64,000 nucleotides of DNA from Chlorocebus sabaeus. Lineage: Eukaryota > Chordata > Mammalia > Primates > Cercopithecidae. Position 1 is the stretch's first letter, and every line of letters begins with the position of its first letter. Positions 45,223 through 57,583 of the stretch are shown in pieces. Both the position numbers and the translations under genes were made by a program. The notes under the pieces were generated by a model. It saw only the letters and a list, made by a program, of their open reading frames with translations, did not search any database and was not told where the DNA came from. The stretch lies in contig NC_132915.1 in assembly GCF_047675955.1 (NCBI RefSeq), positions 45,490,526-45,554,525 on the forward strand. The letters are read 5' to 3'.

Positions 45223-45919
45223 CCAGCATCATAGAGAGTGTTGAAAACATGCCAAGTTAACCTTCAATGGATCCTGGACAACTTTATTTAAAAATTATAT
45301 AATTATGTACTTTAAAAAAAAATCAAAATCTTATTGTTACCACATTAAATCAGGGATATTATTCTTAGAAAAAGGCTATTCTTTGGCTTATAAAAAAGGG
45401 AATCACTGTAAATCAATTAAGTAAATATATTGAGATGACAGGGAGGATAGATATAGTCAAAATCATGAAGGAGATGAACAGATGACTGGAGGTTGGGGGA
45501 TGCCACAGCTGGCTGTGCTGCCTTGAAGGGCAGTGAGAATGTTGTTAGTAGCTGCTTACAATGTTGTGTAGAGAAGGAGTCTGAGGCCCCACATGTTGTC
45601 TGTTAGTGACGTCTGCCATGGCGCACAGGGCAGCCCTGGGGGTTGCTGGGGGTAACAGCAACTTGTGAGGTCTCCTTGCTCTCTTGAATGAAGCCCAACA
45701 TGCTCCTTTTTCAGAGGAGGAGGAAGCCCAGAGAAATTAACTGAACTCTTCAAATGTCTCAAGGCAATGATTCTATAACCAGTTACCTCTTTCTAACAGG
45801 CCCAAACATTTACTCATGATTCCCAGTCAATATATTTTGTCTTTTGGGGAGTGGGGATCATGGTTTTGAATAATTTCACCCAGTTTAGATTCTTTCCAGT
45901 AGAAAGGCAGACCTGGTTG
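45223..45919. other. Non-coding, no clear repeat
   Basis: Unique-looking spacer. GAGGAGGAGGAAGCCCAGAG near 45715 may be a short MIR remnant. Confidence 0.45.
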
Positions 45920-46110
45920 AGAATCCTGCCTTATTCCACGTGTGCTACAGGAAGTAACCATATCCCTTTTAACCTCTGAAGTTTCTTCCTCTGTGTAGTG
46001 AAGAACATCATCATCACAGTGCTGCTGTGAGGGTTGAATGAAATAAACTACACACAGCACCAATTACGAAATGCAAAGTAGAAGTTCAATAAATGGTACC
46101 TAATGTTCTC
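45920..46110 (+). mobile_element. MIR, sense
   Basis: TTTCTTCCTCTGTGTAGTG, GCTGCTGTGAGGGTTGAATG, AAGTTCAATAAATGGTACC. Confidence 0.8.
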
Positions 46111-46448
46111 TCTTTCCCTTGTCTATAAAATGGATACTTGTTAAAAGCCTACCAGGTGCCTCAACCTTTAACCAGTAGGGTTTTCACTACCGTGAAAGCA
46201 AGGGGCAAATCCATTTTCCCAGCATGCTCGGGAGGCTCTGCTGACTCTCCCAGGCCTTCATGGTCATCATCATTGGGCGTGCAGCCCACCACCCTCCCAG
46301 CACAGACTCACAGATCCCGATCACATACTCTCAACCAGAAATATCCAAAAACACACTAAGAAAAATCTAATAATACTTACTTGAGGTTTTTAAACTCCTT
46401 GGGGGTAGGTAGATACAAGGCAGTAAACCAGCATAGGGAAAGAAAAAT

Positions 46449-46451
<3 letters not shown>

Positions 46452-46482
<31 letters not shown>
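46452..46482 (+). repeat. Uninterrupted poly(A), 31 bp
   Basis: Pure A31 with no Alu, L1 or SVA body on its left; preceded only by AAAGAAAAATAGC. Probably a mutational microsatellite. Confidence 0.95.
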
Positions 46483-46483
<1 letters not shown>

Positions 46484-46513
46484 GCTAATAAATCCCATAG
46501 GAAGGAAATGGAA

Positions 46514-46529
46514 CCCCCCCACCCACCCC
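46514..46529 (-). repeat. Compact G-quadruplex motif (minus strand)
   Basis: Plus CCCCCCCACCCACCCC equals minus GGGGTGGGTGGGGGGG: four G3 runs with single-base loops, the most stable class known for such motifs. It lies 32 bp from the A31 tract. Confidence 0.8.
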
Positions 46530-49124
46530 AAAATGGATCTAAATTTTGTGGTTGCTGGAGCTGCTTTCCTGAAAAGAGGGCCAGAAACTGAGCATGGAGT
46601 GCTTAGACCGGAATTGTTTTCTAAACAGATTTCTTTAGGGTATATTTTTCACATATATTACCCTTTCTCAAAACGGCCTGGCCAAAAGTAGTAAAAATAC
46701 TGTACTATTAAACTTAAATTAGGGGCCTGTGTCGGCTGAGGGACCCAGCTGGGTTTCTTCTGGCAGCTGGAGAAAGAAGGGGGCAGGAAAGTGCCACTGC
46801 ACCCTGTTACCCTCAGGTGCCCATTTGGTGCCGACTGGGGGATGCTTGATTGGACTTGGCCCCCAGCTAAGAACAGTGAGGGTAGAAATGGGGCAACAGT
46901 AAGAGAAAGTTTAAAAAATAATGAAGGGACACAGGTATGTTGAGAAGAAGAAAAAAAAAAGAAAAATCACATCTGCATATTTTCTGAACCAGCAAGAGAG
47001 GCTATGATTACAGCTTCATTTTGTGTTCCTTGTTAAAAAGAGGCAGGGCCTCTTAGGACTTGGCAGGGGTGCCTAGAGGTAGGGTAAGAAGAGGGTGGAG
47101 AATGGCCGAAGTTTTATTCAAAACAGTAGGTTTTAGCTAAAGCCAAGTTGGGCAAAAGACATGTTCACAAGTCATCACCAGTTGTGGCCAAAGAAAGGTC
47201 ACTTTCCATCTTGTGATTTTCCACGGTCCTTGGGGACCAAATTGAAAGCTTTAGGGCTTTGCCTTTGTCCTCATGAAAGCAAACTCAGCTTGAAGTACAA
47301 GTCCCTGGTAGCACACTGGGTCACATTGCCACAATGAAAGTCCAGCACACCCTGACTTGTTGGAGGCTACCTGAGGAAAGGTCTGTAGTGAGAGCTGAGT
47401 GAGTTTATTGATCTCATTGGAAAATGGGCATTTCAGCTTCTCTCCAAGGAACCAGCCCAGATGTGTCAGCAAAGAGTCCGTTTGGACACATCAACCCAAG
47501 CTGAAAAATGTACGAAAACACTTCATGTCTACTGATTCTGGTACTACTAGCTGTACTGTCTGATGGTCCATCCAAGAAGAAAGGGAGGGACTGGGAACAG
47601 TGACTGCCTCTCTCTGAAGTCCTGTGTCTGCACCAGAGCAGCCTCACAGGCCTATGGGCAGCCATGGAAGCTGTCAAGGACCCACCAAGCCTTGGCACAA
47701 AGATTGTTGCAATTGGGAAGAACCTTTAGCTTACAGATGTTTTGCAGCAATGGATGGAACAAAAAAAAAATGTCTGTTAGTGCCACCAGGCCTTGCAGTT
47801 GGAATCTGAGTTTGGGCTGCTAGAACATGACCAAAGGAAACAAATGTTTGACCAGACATCTGAGAACATCTGTTGTGTTTTGCTTGTGTGGATGCAGACT
47901 GCTGGGCTGAGGTGTCTGCTTTTGGCTGAGATGCAACATACAGGCCCATTGCAGACACGCGTCATGCCAAATACAGGCAAAGCCAACCTAGAGGATTGCA
48001 CTGGTTTCTGTTTAAATCCCTCAGTAAGATGGGTTACCCCCTGTTCTATTCCAAATCTAAACTTACGGTGGTTGAAGAGACGGGACAAAAAAAACGGATG
48101 TGTGGTTTGAACCCTCTGGACTTTGAGCTCTTTGTTTCTCTCCTTTTCCTAACTTGGATACCAAAGAGCCTCAACTCACCACTGCTTGGACCACCCCACA
48201 ATAGCCCCACTTCTTTTCTGACCAGGACAAGAAAGGGGCTCCTGAGGGAAAGGGTTTCTAATAGACCCATCCTGGGATACCCTGGAGGCAGTAAAAAAAG
48301 GAAAGAAAGAAAGAAAATCAATTCTGTTCTGGTGATGTTTATGTGGGCTTTTTAAGAATGTCCAGGCTCCTGTCCAGTGGTGGCTGTCGTTTCTCGGTGG
48401 CAGAGATGATGCCTGGTTTATTCTTAGTAAAGTGTTTAGGATGCTGAGCCTGAGGGGCTCTGGAATGGAAAAACAACAAAATAAACAAACCAGAGGCCTG
48501 CTCTGCCTGGCTCCCAGAGACTTGCCAAGCTGGGCAAAGGAAGGAGATTGAGGTGGGACTGAGACATTGTTGCATTGTGAATGCCCCGTTTCCCCACCTC
48601 CTGCCCCCCAAATCATGATTGTTTTATGTGGTTATTTTTCCCTTTGGTGAGGAAAATGGGATGTGGTGTCAATTACTGGGAAAAATATACAAAGTCCTAA
48701 TGGCTAATCTATTCTTCTAAGTATGTGGAAGGCTACTACACCTAAGAGACTTGATCTAATTGTATAATAAAACTCAAATCATTTCCAGCCAGATTGGACA
48801 TGCCAGGGTTGCTGCTGCCGCCGCCGCCGCTGCCCTGGGCGGAAGAGAGGTGAGCTGACCCTGGAAATTGCTCGTGGGTAAAATCAGCGGAGGATCTGAA
48901 GGCAGTCGGGAATATGGCTGCGGGGAGCAATGAGGGACCATAAAGATGTTGTACCGTAAATAGTATCTTCTTGTTTTATGTGTCTCCGTGGTGGCAGTTG
49001 TTTTCTCCGCTAGAATGTCTATGTCAAGAGTCTAACCTTGGAGAGAAATCCACAATCCTGCTCCATGATGTTCTCTCCCTTCTTCCTCCTTCCGTGGACT
49101 CATCGTTTATAGGTTGTCGTTTAA
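46530..49124. other. 2.6 kb repeat-poor unique block
   Basis: No interspersed repeat recognised. Several overlapping 60-146 codon frames around 47.4-48.6 kb on both strands have no domains. The composition is mixed, so constraint is possible but undemonstrated. Confidence 0.5.
48811..48834 (+). repeat. Short (GCC/GCT)n triplet repeat
   Basis: Eight triplets, GCTGCTGCCGCCGCCGCCGC then TGCC, with CpGs, in unique sequence and followed by a GGGCGG box. Confidence 0.88.
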
Positions 49125-49310
49125 AAAACTCACAGCGCCAAGCATTTTCACATAATTTGTCTAGTTTAATTTCATCCTCCTGACGACCCTCCCAGGAAAA
49201 TCCAATTATCATTTTACAGATGAAAAATCGAAGAGAGGCTAAGTTGTCCAAAGTTGAATGGCTAAAAAATGATGGTGCCAGGACTCAAACCCAAGCTTTC
49301 TAACTCATGT
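49125..49310 (-). mobile_element. MIR, antisense
   Basis: AATTATCATTTTACAGATGA, AGTTGTCCAAAGTTGAATGG, AGGACTCAAACCCAAGC. Confidence 0.8.
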
Positions 49311-50486
49311 TGGCCTTTTCTGCTCTTCCACAGCTGTCCCAGTTTGGGGCCAGCAGGCCCTCTTTGCAAAGCCCTGTTAAGTGATTTTGGTGTCAGGGCA
49401 TGGTGGAGACCTGAGGCTTGGGAGGAAGGTGTGCACAGTGTGGAGGTGGTGGAAACACATTTCCTAAAATTAGCTTTCTCCTTTCAACTCTTTCTGATCT
49501 GATCTAAAAACATGAAAAGGCTTGCAACCACCCCCTTGCATGTAAATCCAATGACAGCATCTTAGGCCACCACAAAAGGCAAAGCCTCTGTTTATTTAAG
49601 CATTGGGATTTAAAAAAGAAAAAAAAAGAACAATACATCTGGGAGTAGAAGTCTTTGGGTTATAAATGAGCTCTCGCCCCACCAAAGAAAAAAATAATAA
49701 TTATAATAAAAATAATGGCACCGTATTCTCTGATAAACCAGTGCCAGAAAAGCTCTTGGGGATCAAGTTTTGTCAGTCCCCAGCTTTTACCAATTTAAAT
49801 TCTTGGCACAGTATTAAAAAAAAAAAAAGTATAAGGTATTTGAAACTCCAGTCCCTCAGGTACTAAATCTAGCATTTCCTGGCAATAGATGAATGTTGCT
49901 GGAGTGAAAACCTAGCATCATAGGACCATATCTCCATGGCTGTTCATATTTATACTTAACAGACAAATATGTCATTCTTTCCGGATCCCTTTATGGGGCC
50001 AATTTTTTTTTTTCTCACGTGTTACCCCCCCACTTCTGATAAAAAAGCCTAGGACACAGACTTTGAGTTAGCAGGATGCTCTGTGGTATCAAAAACCATG
50101 CTTCCCCCCAGCTGCTTAATTCCTGAAGCCACAGGTACAATAAAGTAGGAACAGGATTCTAGACACTCAAACCTCGGTGGAGATTGTGAGCGGGCACAGG
50201 ATCGATGTAGCCTAGTGACATTCACTCCTTGGTCCCTTCACATGTTCTTGTTCTTCATAGGGTGGTTGTGATCCACAGAGAGAGTTGAAGCTAAGATGAT
50301 TTTGCCAGAACTTGGATTGGCAGAGGCTGTGTGACTCTTTCTGGGCAGTTAGCAAAAGGACCACTTTTCAGTGTTAAGGTCTACACTCATTCACAAACTA
50401 TGGATCATTTTCTCTATTCGGGGGTCCTGCAGTTCCACTTCATCATAAAGTGTTCTCTAGTTGCCTTTCAGAATCAGAATATCTTT
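49311..50486. other. Non-coding, mostly unique
   Basis: A-rich patches at 49612-49629 and 49813-49827; otherwise no repeat or gene recognised. Confidence 0.5.
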
Positions 50487-50496
50487 TCTATTCCTC

Positions 50497-50790
50497 TTTT
50501 TTTTTTTTTTTGAGATGGAGTCTGGCTCTGTCGCCCAGGCTGGAGTGCAGTGGCACGATTTCGCCTCACTGCAACCTCCACCTCCTGGGTTCAAGTGATT
50601 CTCCTGCCTCAGCCTCCTGAGTAGCTGGGACTGCAGGCGCCTACCACTATGTCTGGGTAATTTTTGTATTTTTAGTAGAGACGGGGTTTCACTGTGTTAG
50701 CCAGGATGGTCTCAATCTCCTGACCTCGTGATCCACCCGCCTCGGCCTCCCAAAGTGCTGGGATTACAGGCATGAGCCACCGCGCCTGGT
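50497..50790 (-). mobile_element. AluS (Sc-like), antisense, full length
   Basis: CTCACTGCAACCTCCACCTC, TTAGCCAGGATGGTCTCAAT, GACCTCGTGATCCACCC. Imperfect TSD: TCTATTCCTC at 50487-50496 and TCTATTCTCC at 50790-50799. Confidence 0.92.
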
Positions 50791-50799
50791 CTATTCTCC

Positions 50800-51789
50800 T
50801 AATTAAGTTTCTTCTCTTTCCTCTCCTCTAACCCCTGCTAATGGCATTAAGTGTAGCCTGGAAGTATCTCAGATTATTCACCTCCCTGAGTCTACAGACC
50901 GCATTTCAACCTTTATCACATAAGAAGGGAAGAGGACACACATTAATTGAACACCTACTAGCCTTTGGGCTCTGTGCTTACTCCTTACCCAACTTTAAAC
51001 TTGCATAATGAAACTTACAAGCCTCATGGAGAAAGGAATGGAATTAACATCTTCAGTACTTTGAGGCCCTGAGAAACACTGTATAAAATATTGCAATGTG
51101 ATATGTCCATTTCTTTGTCCAATCTAGAGTTTCATATTTTTGTAAGTGGAAAATGCATCCTTTAACTTTCAGAAAAATGAGTTTTCAGTTAAAGTGTTAA
51201 GATATCTCAACCCTCTGTGTTTCATAAAATATTTATACCATAACCTGAGGGACACAGAGATGTCTCAGCAGGAATGGAAAATAACTGGGGTGAGGATTTT
51301 CAATAAGAAGTTGCCAAGGGAACTTTCCACATATTCTGTGAGTACCACTTAAGCTTTAGCCCACACAGCAGCCTTTCCTTAGCTCAGGCTGATGAGATGC
51401 TACTCAGCTGTCTAAGGCAACCTGAGAACCACAGCATCTTCTGGTAACAGCAACAAGGTCGACTTTTCTTTTTCGTTCTCCTGCTCCCAAAATAAGGCAG
51501 CTGCCCAAGGCAGCCTCTTGCTCTCTGCCCTTTCTTTCTGTTCCCTTTATAGAGTTGCTCATCTATTCTCTCAATTTCAGCCATGCCCCATGCTGACCCC
51601 TCCTTAGGGTCTCAGTCCTATGTGCTTAGCTGCTTGTGGGACATTTAAACATGCTTGCCTCACTTCAAACTCAATATGCCCTGAAACAAACCCTTTTCCT
51701 CCCAGAGTTTCAAATTTGAGCCAATGTCCCAATTTTCTGAGTACACACATCTGAAATACCAAAACCATTCTCACTCTCCTGTCTTTCGT
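50800..51789. other. Non-coding, no clear repeat
   Basis: Around 50940-51075 there is a weak antisense MIR-like pattern (AATTGAACACCTACTAGCC). The remainder is unassigned. Confidence 0.45.
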
Positions 51790-51970
51790 AATATTAACAA
51801 TGGTTGCCATGTATTAATAATCATAGCTAATTTTAGTTAGATTCTTCCATATGCCATTGTCATTTTACAGATGAGGAACAAGCTCATAGATGGGAAGGGA
51901 CTGGCCCAAGGTCACCTCACTGCCTGTGATGCTACAAGAGGTGGGTCTCAATTCTGATCTGGGTCTGTCC
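51790..51970 (-). mobile_element. MIR, antisense
   Basis: CATTTTACAGATGAGGAACA, GGCCCAAGGTCACCTCACTG, GGGTCTCAATTCTGATCTG. Confidence 0.78.
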
Positions 51971-52730
51971 CTCCTCAGAGCCTACCCTCACAACCTCTCC
52001 ACACTTTGTGGCAATCAGGCAGAGCCCCATGAGTTCTTCCCAAGAAATATCTCTTGAAGCCATAAACATTGGTCTATTCCCAGTTCAGCTTGTCCCTCAC
52101 CACCTTTCTCCTGGACTGATTTCTCCAGCACCATGATTTCCCTGGCTTCAACCTTTTTCCATCAGAAACAACATCAACAGCTCATCTTGTTAAGGTGTGC
52201 CATGTTTACCATATTGAGCAAGAAGCAACCTCCAGTGGTTCCCAGGAGAGCAGCCTTGCCCAAACTATGTTTCTGGAGTATTCCACATACATCCCCTCTT
52301 TGGAGGAGTGAGAATCTGCTCTGTGCCAGGAAGTCAATGAAACAAATGAATGGAGTTTCATGGTAATAAAAAAGTAGACGTTGAATCAAAAATTGCACAG
52401 GTGATGAATGTTTCTAAGAAAAATGCAGAATGCTTTTGGGAGCCCCTGAAAGGTGAGCCAATCTCACCTAGCTGGCTGGTCAGGGAGGTTTCTTTGAAGA
52501 AGATCCAAATGCTCTTTGTGGGTGTATACTGGATTAAGGAAAGCTAAAGCCATGTCTTTGTTCTAGGTCTTCTCAGAGTGTGACAATGTGCTAGAATGTA
52601 GTATGACTTTTTTGAGGCGATGACTTTGTACACAGCATCTTCCAAGTGTCCTTCATGTTGCTGCCCTCTTTTGTGAAGCATCTTAGAGGGTGGGTGTTCC
52701 ATAGCATACTAGTTTAAGAAAGACTGCCTT
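51971..52730. other. Non-coding, no clear repeat
   Basis: Unique-looking; short frames only. Confidence 0.45.
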
Positions 52731-53130
52731 AGAGGATAAAGTCCAAGTTTGTTATCCTGGTCTTGGTGTTCCAAACACAATGACTAACTTGACTTGAATA
52801 TTGTTGCCCTGCCCTGCCCATCCACCTAACCTCCTGTTAGTGCATCCCCTTCCACAGTAGTGTAGCCATTTCCTATTAACGTGGCTCTATGCTGCTCATC
52901 AGACACACAAGCCCCCCTCCCACAGAGAATACTGCCTTTCCCCCCAACCCTTGTCAAGTCGTTCTCCACTCTCCAAGGTCCAACTGGAAATTCCTACTAC
53001 CACCAAGAAAACACTGTTTCCCTTTCGCTTTATTAGTTCATGTGTCTCTTGCATTTTTCAGTCCCCTAACCCTTAGCTATATGATTCAATTAGATTAGGT
53101 AGCTATTGGAATCTAAAGACCTTGTTTCTA
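52731..53130 (+). mobile_element. Probable L2 3' region, sense
   Basis: Starts AGAGGATAAAGTCCAAG as L2 ORF2 does at this point; later CTCCAAGGTCCAACTGGAAA fits the L2 CTTCAGGTCTCAGCTCAAAT block. Highly diverged. Confidence 0.5.
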
Positions 53131-53225
53131 GTCCCTGCTGTGAATCCACTCTGTGCAACCCTATGCTCTTGGCCTTTCTAAGTTTCAGCTTTCTCATCAG
53201 TGAAAAAGAAGTACTGTTCCCGCAG
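53131..53225 (+). mobile_element. Weak MIR fragment
   Basis: CTTTCTAAGTTTCAGCTTTC, TCATCAGTGAAAAAGAAGTA fits the sense MIR core. Confidence 0.5.
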
Positions 53226-53479
53226 AAGCTGAATTGGTTTTTCCTTTAACGAGTGTCTTTTTGTTGTTGTTGTTTAACACAAAACAAAACAAACAAGAAT
53301 GTGGAGAGAACACATCTTTGCAGAAACGCTGTCTCTTGGTCTTTGAGCTAGTCCATCCAGGCTCTGTGCAGAACTCTCCATGAGTCCAGGCAGCACGTTT
53401 TGGTTGTTTCCCTCAACTCTGCTTCTCTGTTCCCAATACTTCTATCAAAGGAATGAATCAAAGAAGAGCAGTAATGAGT

Positions 53480-54000
53480 CTAGTAAAGCAGATGATTGGC
53501 GGCTAGGAGCGGTGTGATTGGCCTGCCAGTTGGGGACTGGGTGCCGTGGGAGGGCTGATGTGAATCCACGTGTGAGATTCGGCTGCGTATTGATCAAGTC
53601 CATTTGCACGGGAACCTCATCATCAGCTCCTGCTTAAGCCCTCGCTTCCCCGGTAATTGACTCTCGCATATTGATTAAGATGTTGATGTGTCCCAGGATT
53701 TCTCGGTGGTGATGCAGGCGCGCCTCCCGGCAGGCCAGGCTGGCAAAGCTCTTGCTGCACGGCTGTCACCAGGCACTCCTTAATGGATAAAGCTGTCATC
53801 TGAGAGCTGGAATGTCTTGCAGGCACAAAGACGAAATTAACTGTTCAATAATGTATGGGGCACGGAAAAAACTTTACCCAACAACTCGAATTGATTGCTG
53901 TAAGTGTTTTGACTGCACTTGCCTGCTTTGCATAAAGTCAGCGACTTTGGCAAGCCTGATGTTCACGTACATCCATTTCTCAGCTTCTTTCAGAATAAGA
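53480..54000. promoter_or_regulatory. Candidate conserved enhancer-like block
   Basis: Repeat-free. About 15 CpGs occur in the first 270 bp although the flanks are CpG-poor. Motif-like words include two related ATTGATYAAG elements (53589-53598 and 53670-53679), TTGATTAAGATGTTGATG, two TGATTGGC words (CCAAT-type in reverse) and GGTAATTGAC. A 197-codon plus-strand frame begins at 53812, but has no recognisable domain. Function inferred. Confidence 0.48.
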
Positions 54001-55404
54001 GTTGCGAGACTTCAGTGGCTGCCAGGAATGGGCTGTCTGGAGGGAGGGGGGAAAAGGGGTTGGGGAGTAGATGGCACCACTGACACCTCTCCCTTGAGAG
54101 CCTTCAGCGATTTCTGGGCTTTAAAACAATGTGTTACTGGCAGTTTATTGGAATCTTGCTGGAATGGATCAGCTTGGGCGAGTTGGGTGAATCACCGGGT
54201 ATGGAATTCCTGGAGCTCTGTGTCCTCACTTTGCCCCTGGCTTGCCTCCTCCCCTTCCCTGTTAGGCTGGGACCTCTTGCAGAGAGAGGCTGTCAGTCAG
54301 ACCTATGGGAGGAGGTCTGCTCTTGGTCACACATTTAACACCAGTTTGATAAACAATTTTCATGCATTTAAGTTGGACCCTGCTTATTATTTGGGACTTG
54401 GTTAAACACGTGCTGTCTGACGATCCCACAGGTACTAGAAACCACTGTATGTGTCTCCTCCACTTCTCCCTCTCTCACCTGGAAAAGGGGGAAAATACTA
54501 AGGTAGCAAAGCTATACTCTACATGTTTTCTGCCAAGCTCAGCCCTTTAAAAACATAACAAGATCCTTTGAACATAGCTCTGTTTTATCACAGGATCTTT
54601 ATTGAAGTTTTAATCAACACAAGCAGCTGACAAAATAGGAGACTGTAGATTCGGCTGTACATTATGTATCTTCCTTGTGAGTCTGAAAAAAAAATCATCA
54701 CATTAAAAGAAGATAAAATAAACAGCCCCGTTTAAAAAACAAACGAATCCCACCAAACCAAGGAAATCCTTTCACACCCCAAGGAAGGCCTGCCGTGTGG
54801 CGTGCCGACTGCAGCCCCAGAGTTTGGAGCCTCATGGAGATCATTACCATAAAACAAATAACCATCTCATTTTTGTCACCCACTATGAGTGAACTCAAAA
54901 CCTCAGGCCCACGTCCAGAGATTCCTTCTCCACAGGCCCAGCCAGCTACGAAGGGAAGGAGGGTACCAGCCCCTATGTACAAATCCGTATCCTTTTCTCG
55001 GTCCAGCCACTGTGCCATGGCTCTGGATGGTGATGCATCATTCTGGCTGGCAGAGTCCCCTCCTCACCACTGCCTCCATCTCCTTTACTTGCTTCCTTTC
55101 TTCCCAAAGGAAGGGTCTCCACTTAGTGTGTGAGGGAGCACTGGACGAGAGGGAGGAGTGCTTTCCTCTTTCTATCCCAATCTCAGTTCCCTTTTTGAAG
55201 CCCTTCTGCTGTCTGGCACTCCAAGAAAGGTGTCTCCCAGGCCTACACAGTGATGTTATTTCCACAAGTGGTGAATGGAAACTATTGAAGAGATGGATCC
55301 TGGGGGCTACAGCCCAACTGGTGGGACTCTTGCTTTTCCGGTCAAAGTGATGTCTCTTTTCACTGAGAAAAGAAGCTAAGTCTATGTCAAAGAGAACTCA
55401 GGGG
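54001..55404. other. 1.4 kb repeat-poor unique sequence
   Basis: No repeat recognised. The segment 54540-54720 (ATTGAAGTTTTAATCAACAC, GATTCGGCTGTACATTATGT) resembles conserved AT-rich non-coding DNA. A 153-codon frame at 54889-55350 plus is opposed by frames on the minus strand, so chance is likeliest. Confidence 0.5.
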
Positions 55405-55505
55405 CGGGTGGTGCCGTGGAGTGTTGTGATGGAGAGCCAGGCTCTTTAGTTGTTTAGATCTGGATTTGAATCTCAGCTCCACCTCCCACAAAGTATGGGC
55501 CTAGC
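55405..55505 (+). mobile_element. MIR 5' half, sense
   Basis: GAGAGCCAGGCTCTTTAG, ATCTGGATTTGAATCTCAGC: the MIR tRNA-derived head and core. Confidence 0.75.
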
Positions 55506-56229
55506 ATGTGGTAAGGTTCTCGAAATATGCATTGACAGAAGGAATGCATAGGGAGGAGGAGGATGGGCAGAACGTGGTCCAGACGGGGCACCCGAGCAAG
55601 GAGAACATACAAAGTGTGAGAAAGATGAGCTGGATGTGGTCCCTCAGAAAGGTTTCTTGAAATAACAGATGAATACCTATTGGCACAGAAGCATTGAAAG
55701 GTCTGAGCTAGGACTAAGCACACTGGGGATGACAGGATTGGCCTGAGCATCCTTGGGGAGTCTGGAGGGTTACGTGGTGCCACGGGCCCTGTTGGAGAGC
55801 CTCAAAGGCCAGGCGGGGCCTGGGAATGAGCATCTGATTCTGGAATAGGACAGTGGCAGGATCTGTCCTTTGGGAATGATTACTTGGCCATACTGGAATG
55901 ATGGTGAGTGAGCCAGCAGGAGCCTAGACACAGGCTTTGTCCAGGATGGCCACCTTGTGTTGGGTATCAAGGACCAGAGCTAAGACTGTCAGCATCAGAT
56001 AAGGAAATGACATGGTCTTGGCAGGTCTTGGGGGAGATGGCTACCCAGTCATCCTGATCCTATGAATACTGTGCTGGCATTCATATCAGAGTTTCCATCT
56101 GAGAGTAAGATTTTCCAGGAAGCTTCCCTGGAAGTTCTGTTTCTGTGCATCTTATCAATTTGCAACCACATCCAGGGAACTGGGCCAGTAGGCCAAGACT
56201 TCTTCCTGTCATCCTTCCCCTCCCTTGCT
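55506..56229. other. Non-coding, possible decayed L2
   Basis: Purine-rich text with faint antisense L2 flavour (about 55590-55760), not enough to call. No gene. Confidence 0.4.
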
Positions 56230-56370
56230 TTCCTCAGATACTTGTTCCCTGTGTGCTCTGGCAGATGGTGGAGATACAATGATGAGACACATCAGGTTCC
56301 TCATTCCCAGATGTTCTCAGCCCAAAGGAGGTAGACAAACCAATACACAGGCATGGCCAAAGTGCAGAGG
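56230..56370 (-). mobile_element. L2 3' end fragment, antisense
   Basis: GTGTGCTCTGGCAGATGGTG, GAGATACAATGATGAGACAC, CAGGTTCCTCATTCCCAGAT follow the reversed L2 terminus. Confidence 0.6.
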
Positions 56371-56562
56371 AGGCCAAGAGAACAGGATGACTAACTCAAA
56401 TGGGAAGCATAGTTCACAGAGACTCATAACTCCCTATTGATCAAGAGTACAGAGGAACTTGGCCTCTCCAAAAAAGTAAGAGAGGTTCCAAACCTTACTC
56501 ATTGCAGCGGGATGAAAGACTGGGAGAAAATGGAAGAAGTACACAGGAGAGTATGATTGGCT

Positions 56563-56924
56563 CTTATCTGAGTCCATTTGTGCTGCTACAACAAAATACC
56601 TCAGACTAGGTCACTTTTAGATAATCGTAATGTGTCTCTTATAGCTCTAGAGGCAGGGAAGTCCAAGATCAAGGTGCCAGCAGGTTTGGTGTCTGGCAAG
56701 GCCTTGCCTCTGCTTCAGAGATGGCCCCTTGTGCTGAGTCCTCACATGGCAGAAGGGAGAGCAGAGGTGGGTGGGGTGAACTTGTTTCCTCAAGCCCTTT
56801 TTATAAGGACACTAATTCCATTCATGAGGGCTAATCACCTGCAAAAGGCCCCACCTCTTATGCTATTGGATTGGGAATTAATTTTCAACATGCATTTTGC
56901 AGGAACACAAACATTCAAACTACA
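56563..56924 (-). mobile_element. MaLR LTR (MLT1/MST-class), antisense
   Basis: GAGTCCATTTGTGCTGCTAC, CTAGAGGCAGGGAAGTCCAA, GGTGCCAGCAGGTTTGGTGT, TCCTCACATGGCAGAAGGGA, TTCATGAGGGCTAATCACCT, ending GGAACACAAACATTCAAACT. Both ends visible. Confidence 0.87.
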
Positions 56925-57552
56925 GATCTGTCCAGGCATGTGATTTGGTAGAAAACCCAGGCAAGCCCAGCCACAGCAGCTCATTTGAGCACTCGGGCCT
57001 GCAAGAGGCCACTTCGGAGTCAACACACAGGTACAGGATTCTCAGAAAAACTTTGCAATTATTCTGGCCACCTTTAACTTCTAGATTTCCCTGGGATACA
57101 GAGAGTACTTGCCCTTCAGCCTTAGGGAAGAGAAGTAAATTAGGTCAGAGCTGCATTTTGTCCTCATGGGTAAATGGGGGGAATTGTCGCAGAGCTTAGG
57201 TAACCAACGGCCAACTCCCCCATTCTGTCTCAGGGCAATTACAGTAAGTGATCTGAAGTGGTGAGAATGGAAATGATTTATTCTGAGAACCTTGTCAGTA
57301 CCGCTGTTAAATCATTTGTATTTCATTATGGACCACGAGCGGGCTAGACTACATTCCTTTGCTTCAGGCCCCCGTGCCATTTCCACAACTGGTTATTTCA
57401 GGTGACAATTAACAGGAAATGATGCTAACAGCCCCAGGGTGGTCACTTTTCTGGGGGACTCTGCGTATTAAGTTTCAATTACTTAGAGTCTCCCATCTAA
57501 GTCTCCAAAAGGAAATGAACTGCTTTTATAGTTGTCACAGAAAGTCAGTTAC

Positions 57553-57583
<31 letters not shown>

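Noticed and set aside
53698..53730. Second CTCF site on the minus strand (CCGGGAGGCGCG)
   Set aside because: The core deviates at several informative positions; not supportable without matrix scoring.
53812..54405. 197-codon plus-strand open frame
   Set aside because: No homology recognised; low-complexity W/S-rich composition and no splice or promoter context. It overlaps a likely non-coding regulatory block.
54889..55350. 153-codon plus-strand open frame
   Set aside because: Overlapped by open frames in other phases and on the other strand, a sign of stop-poor GC-richer DNA and not of selection.
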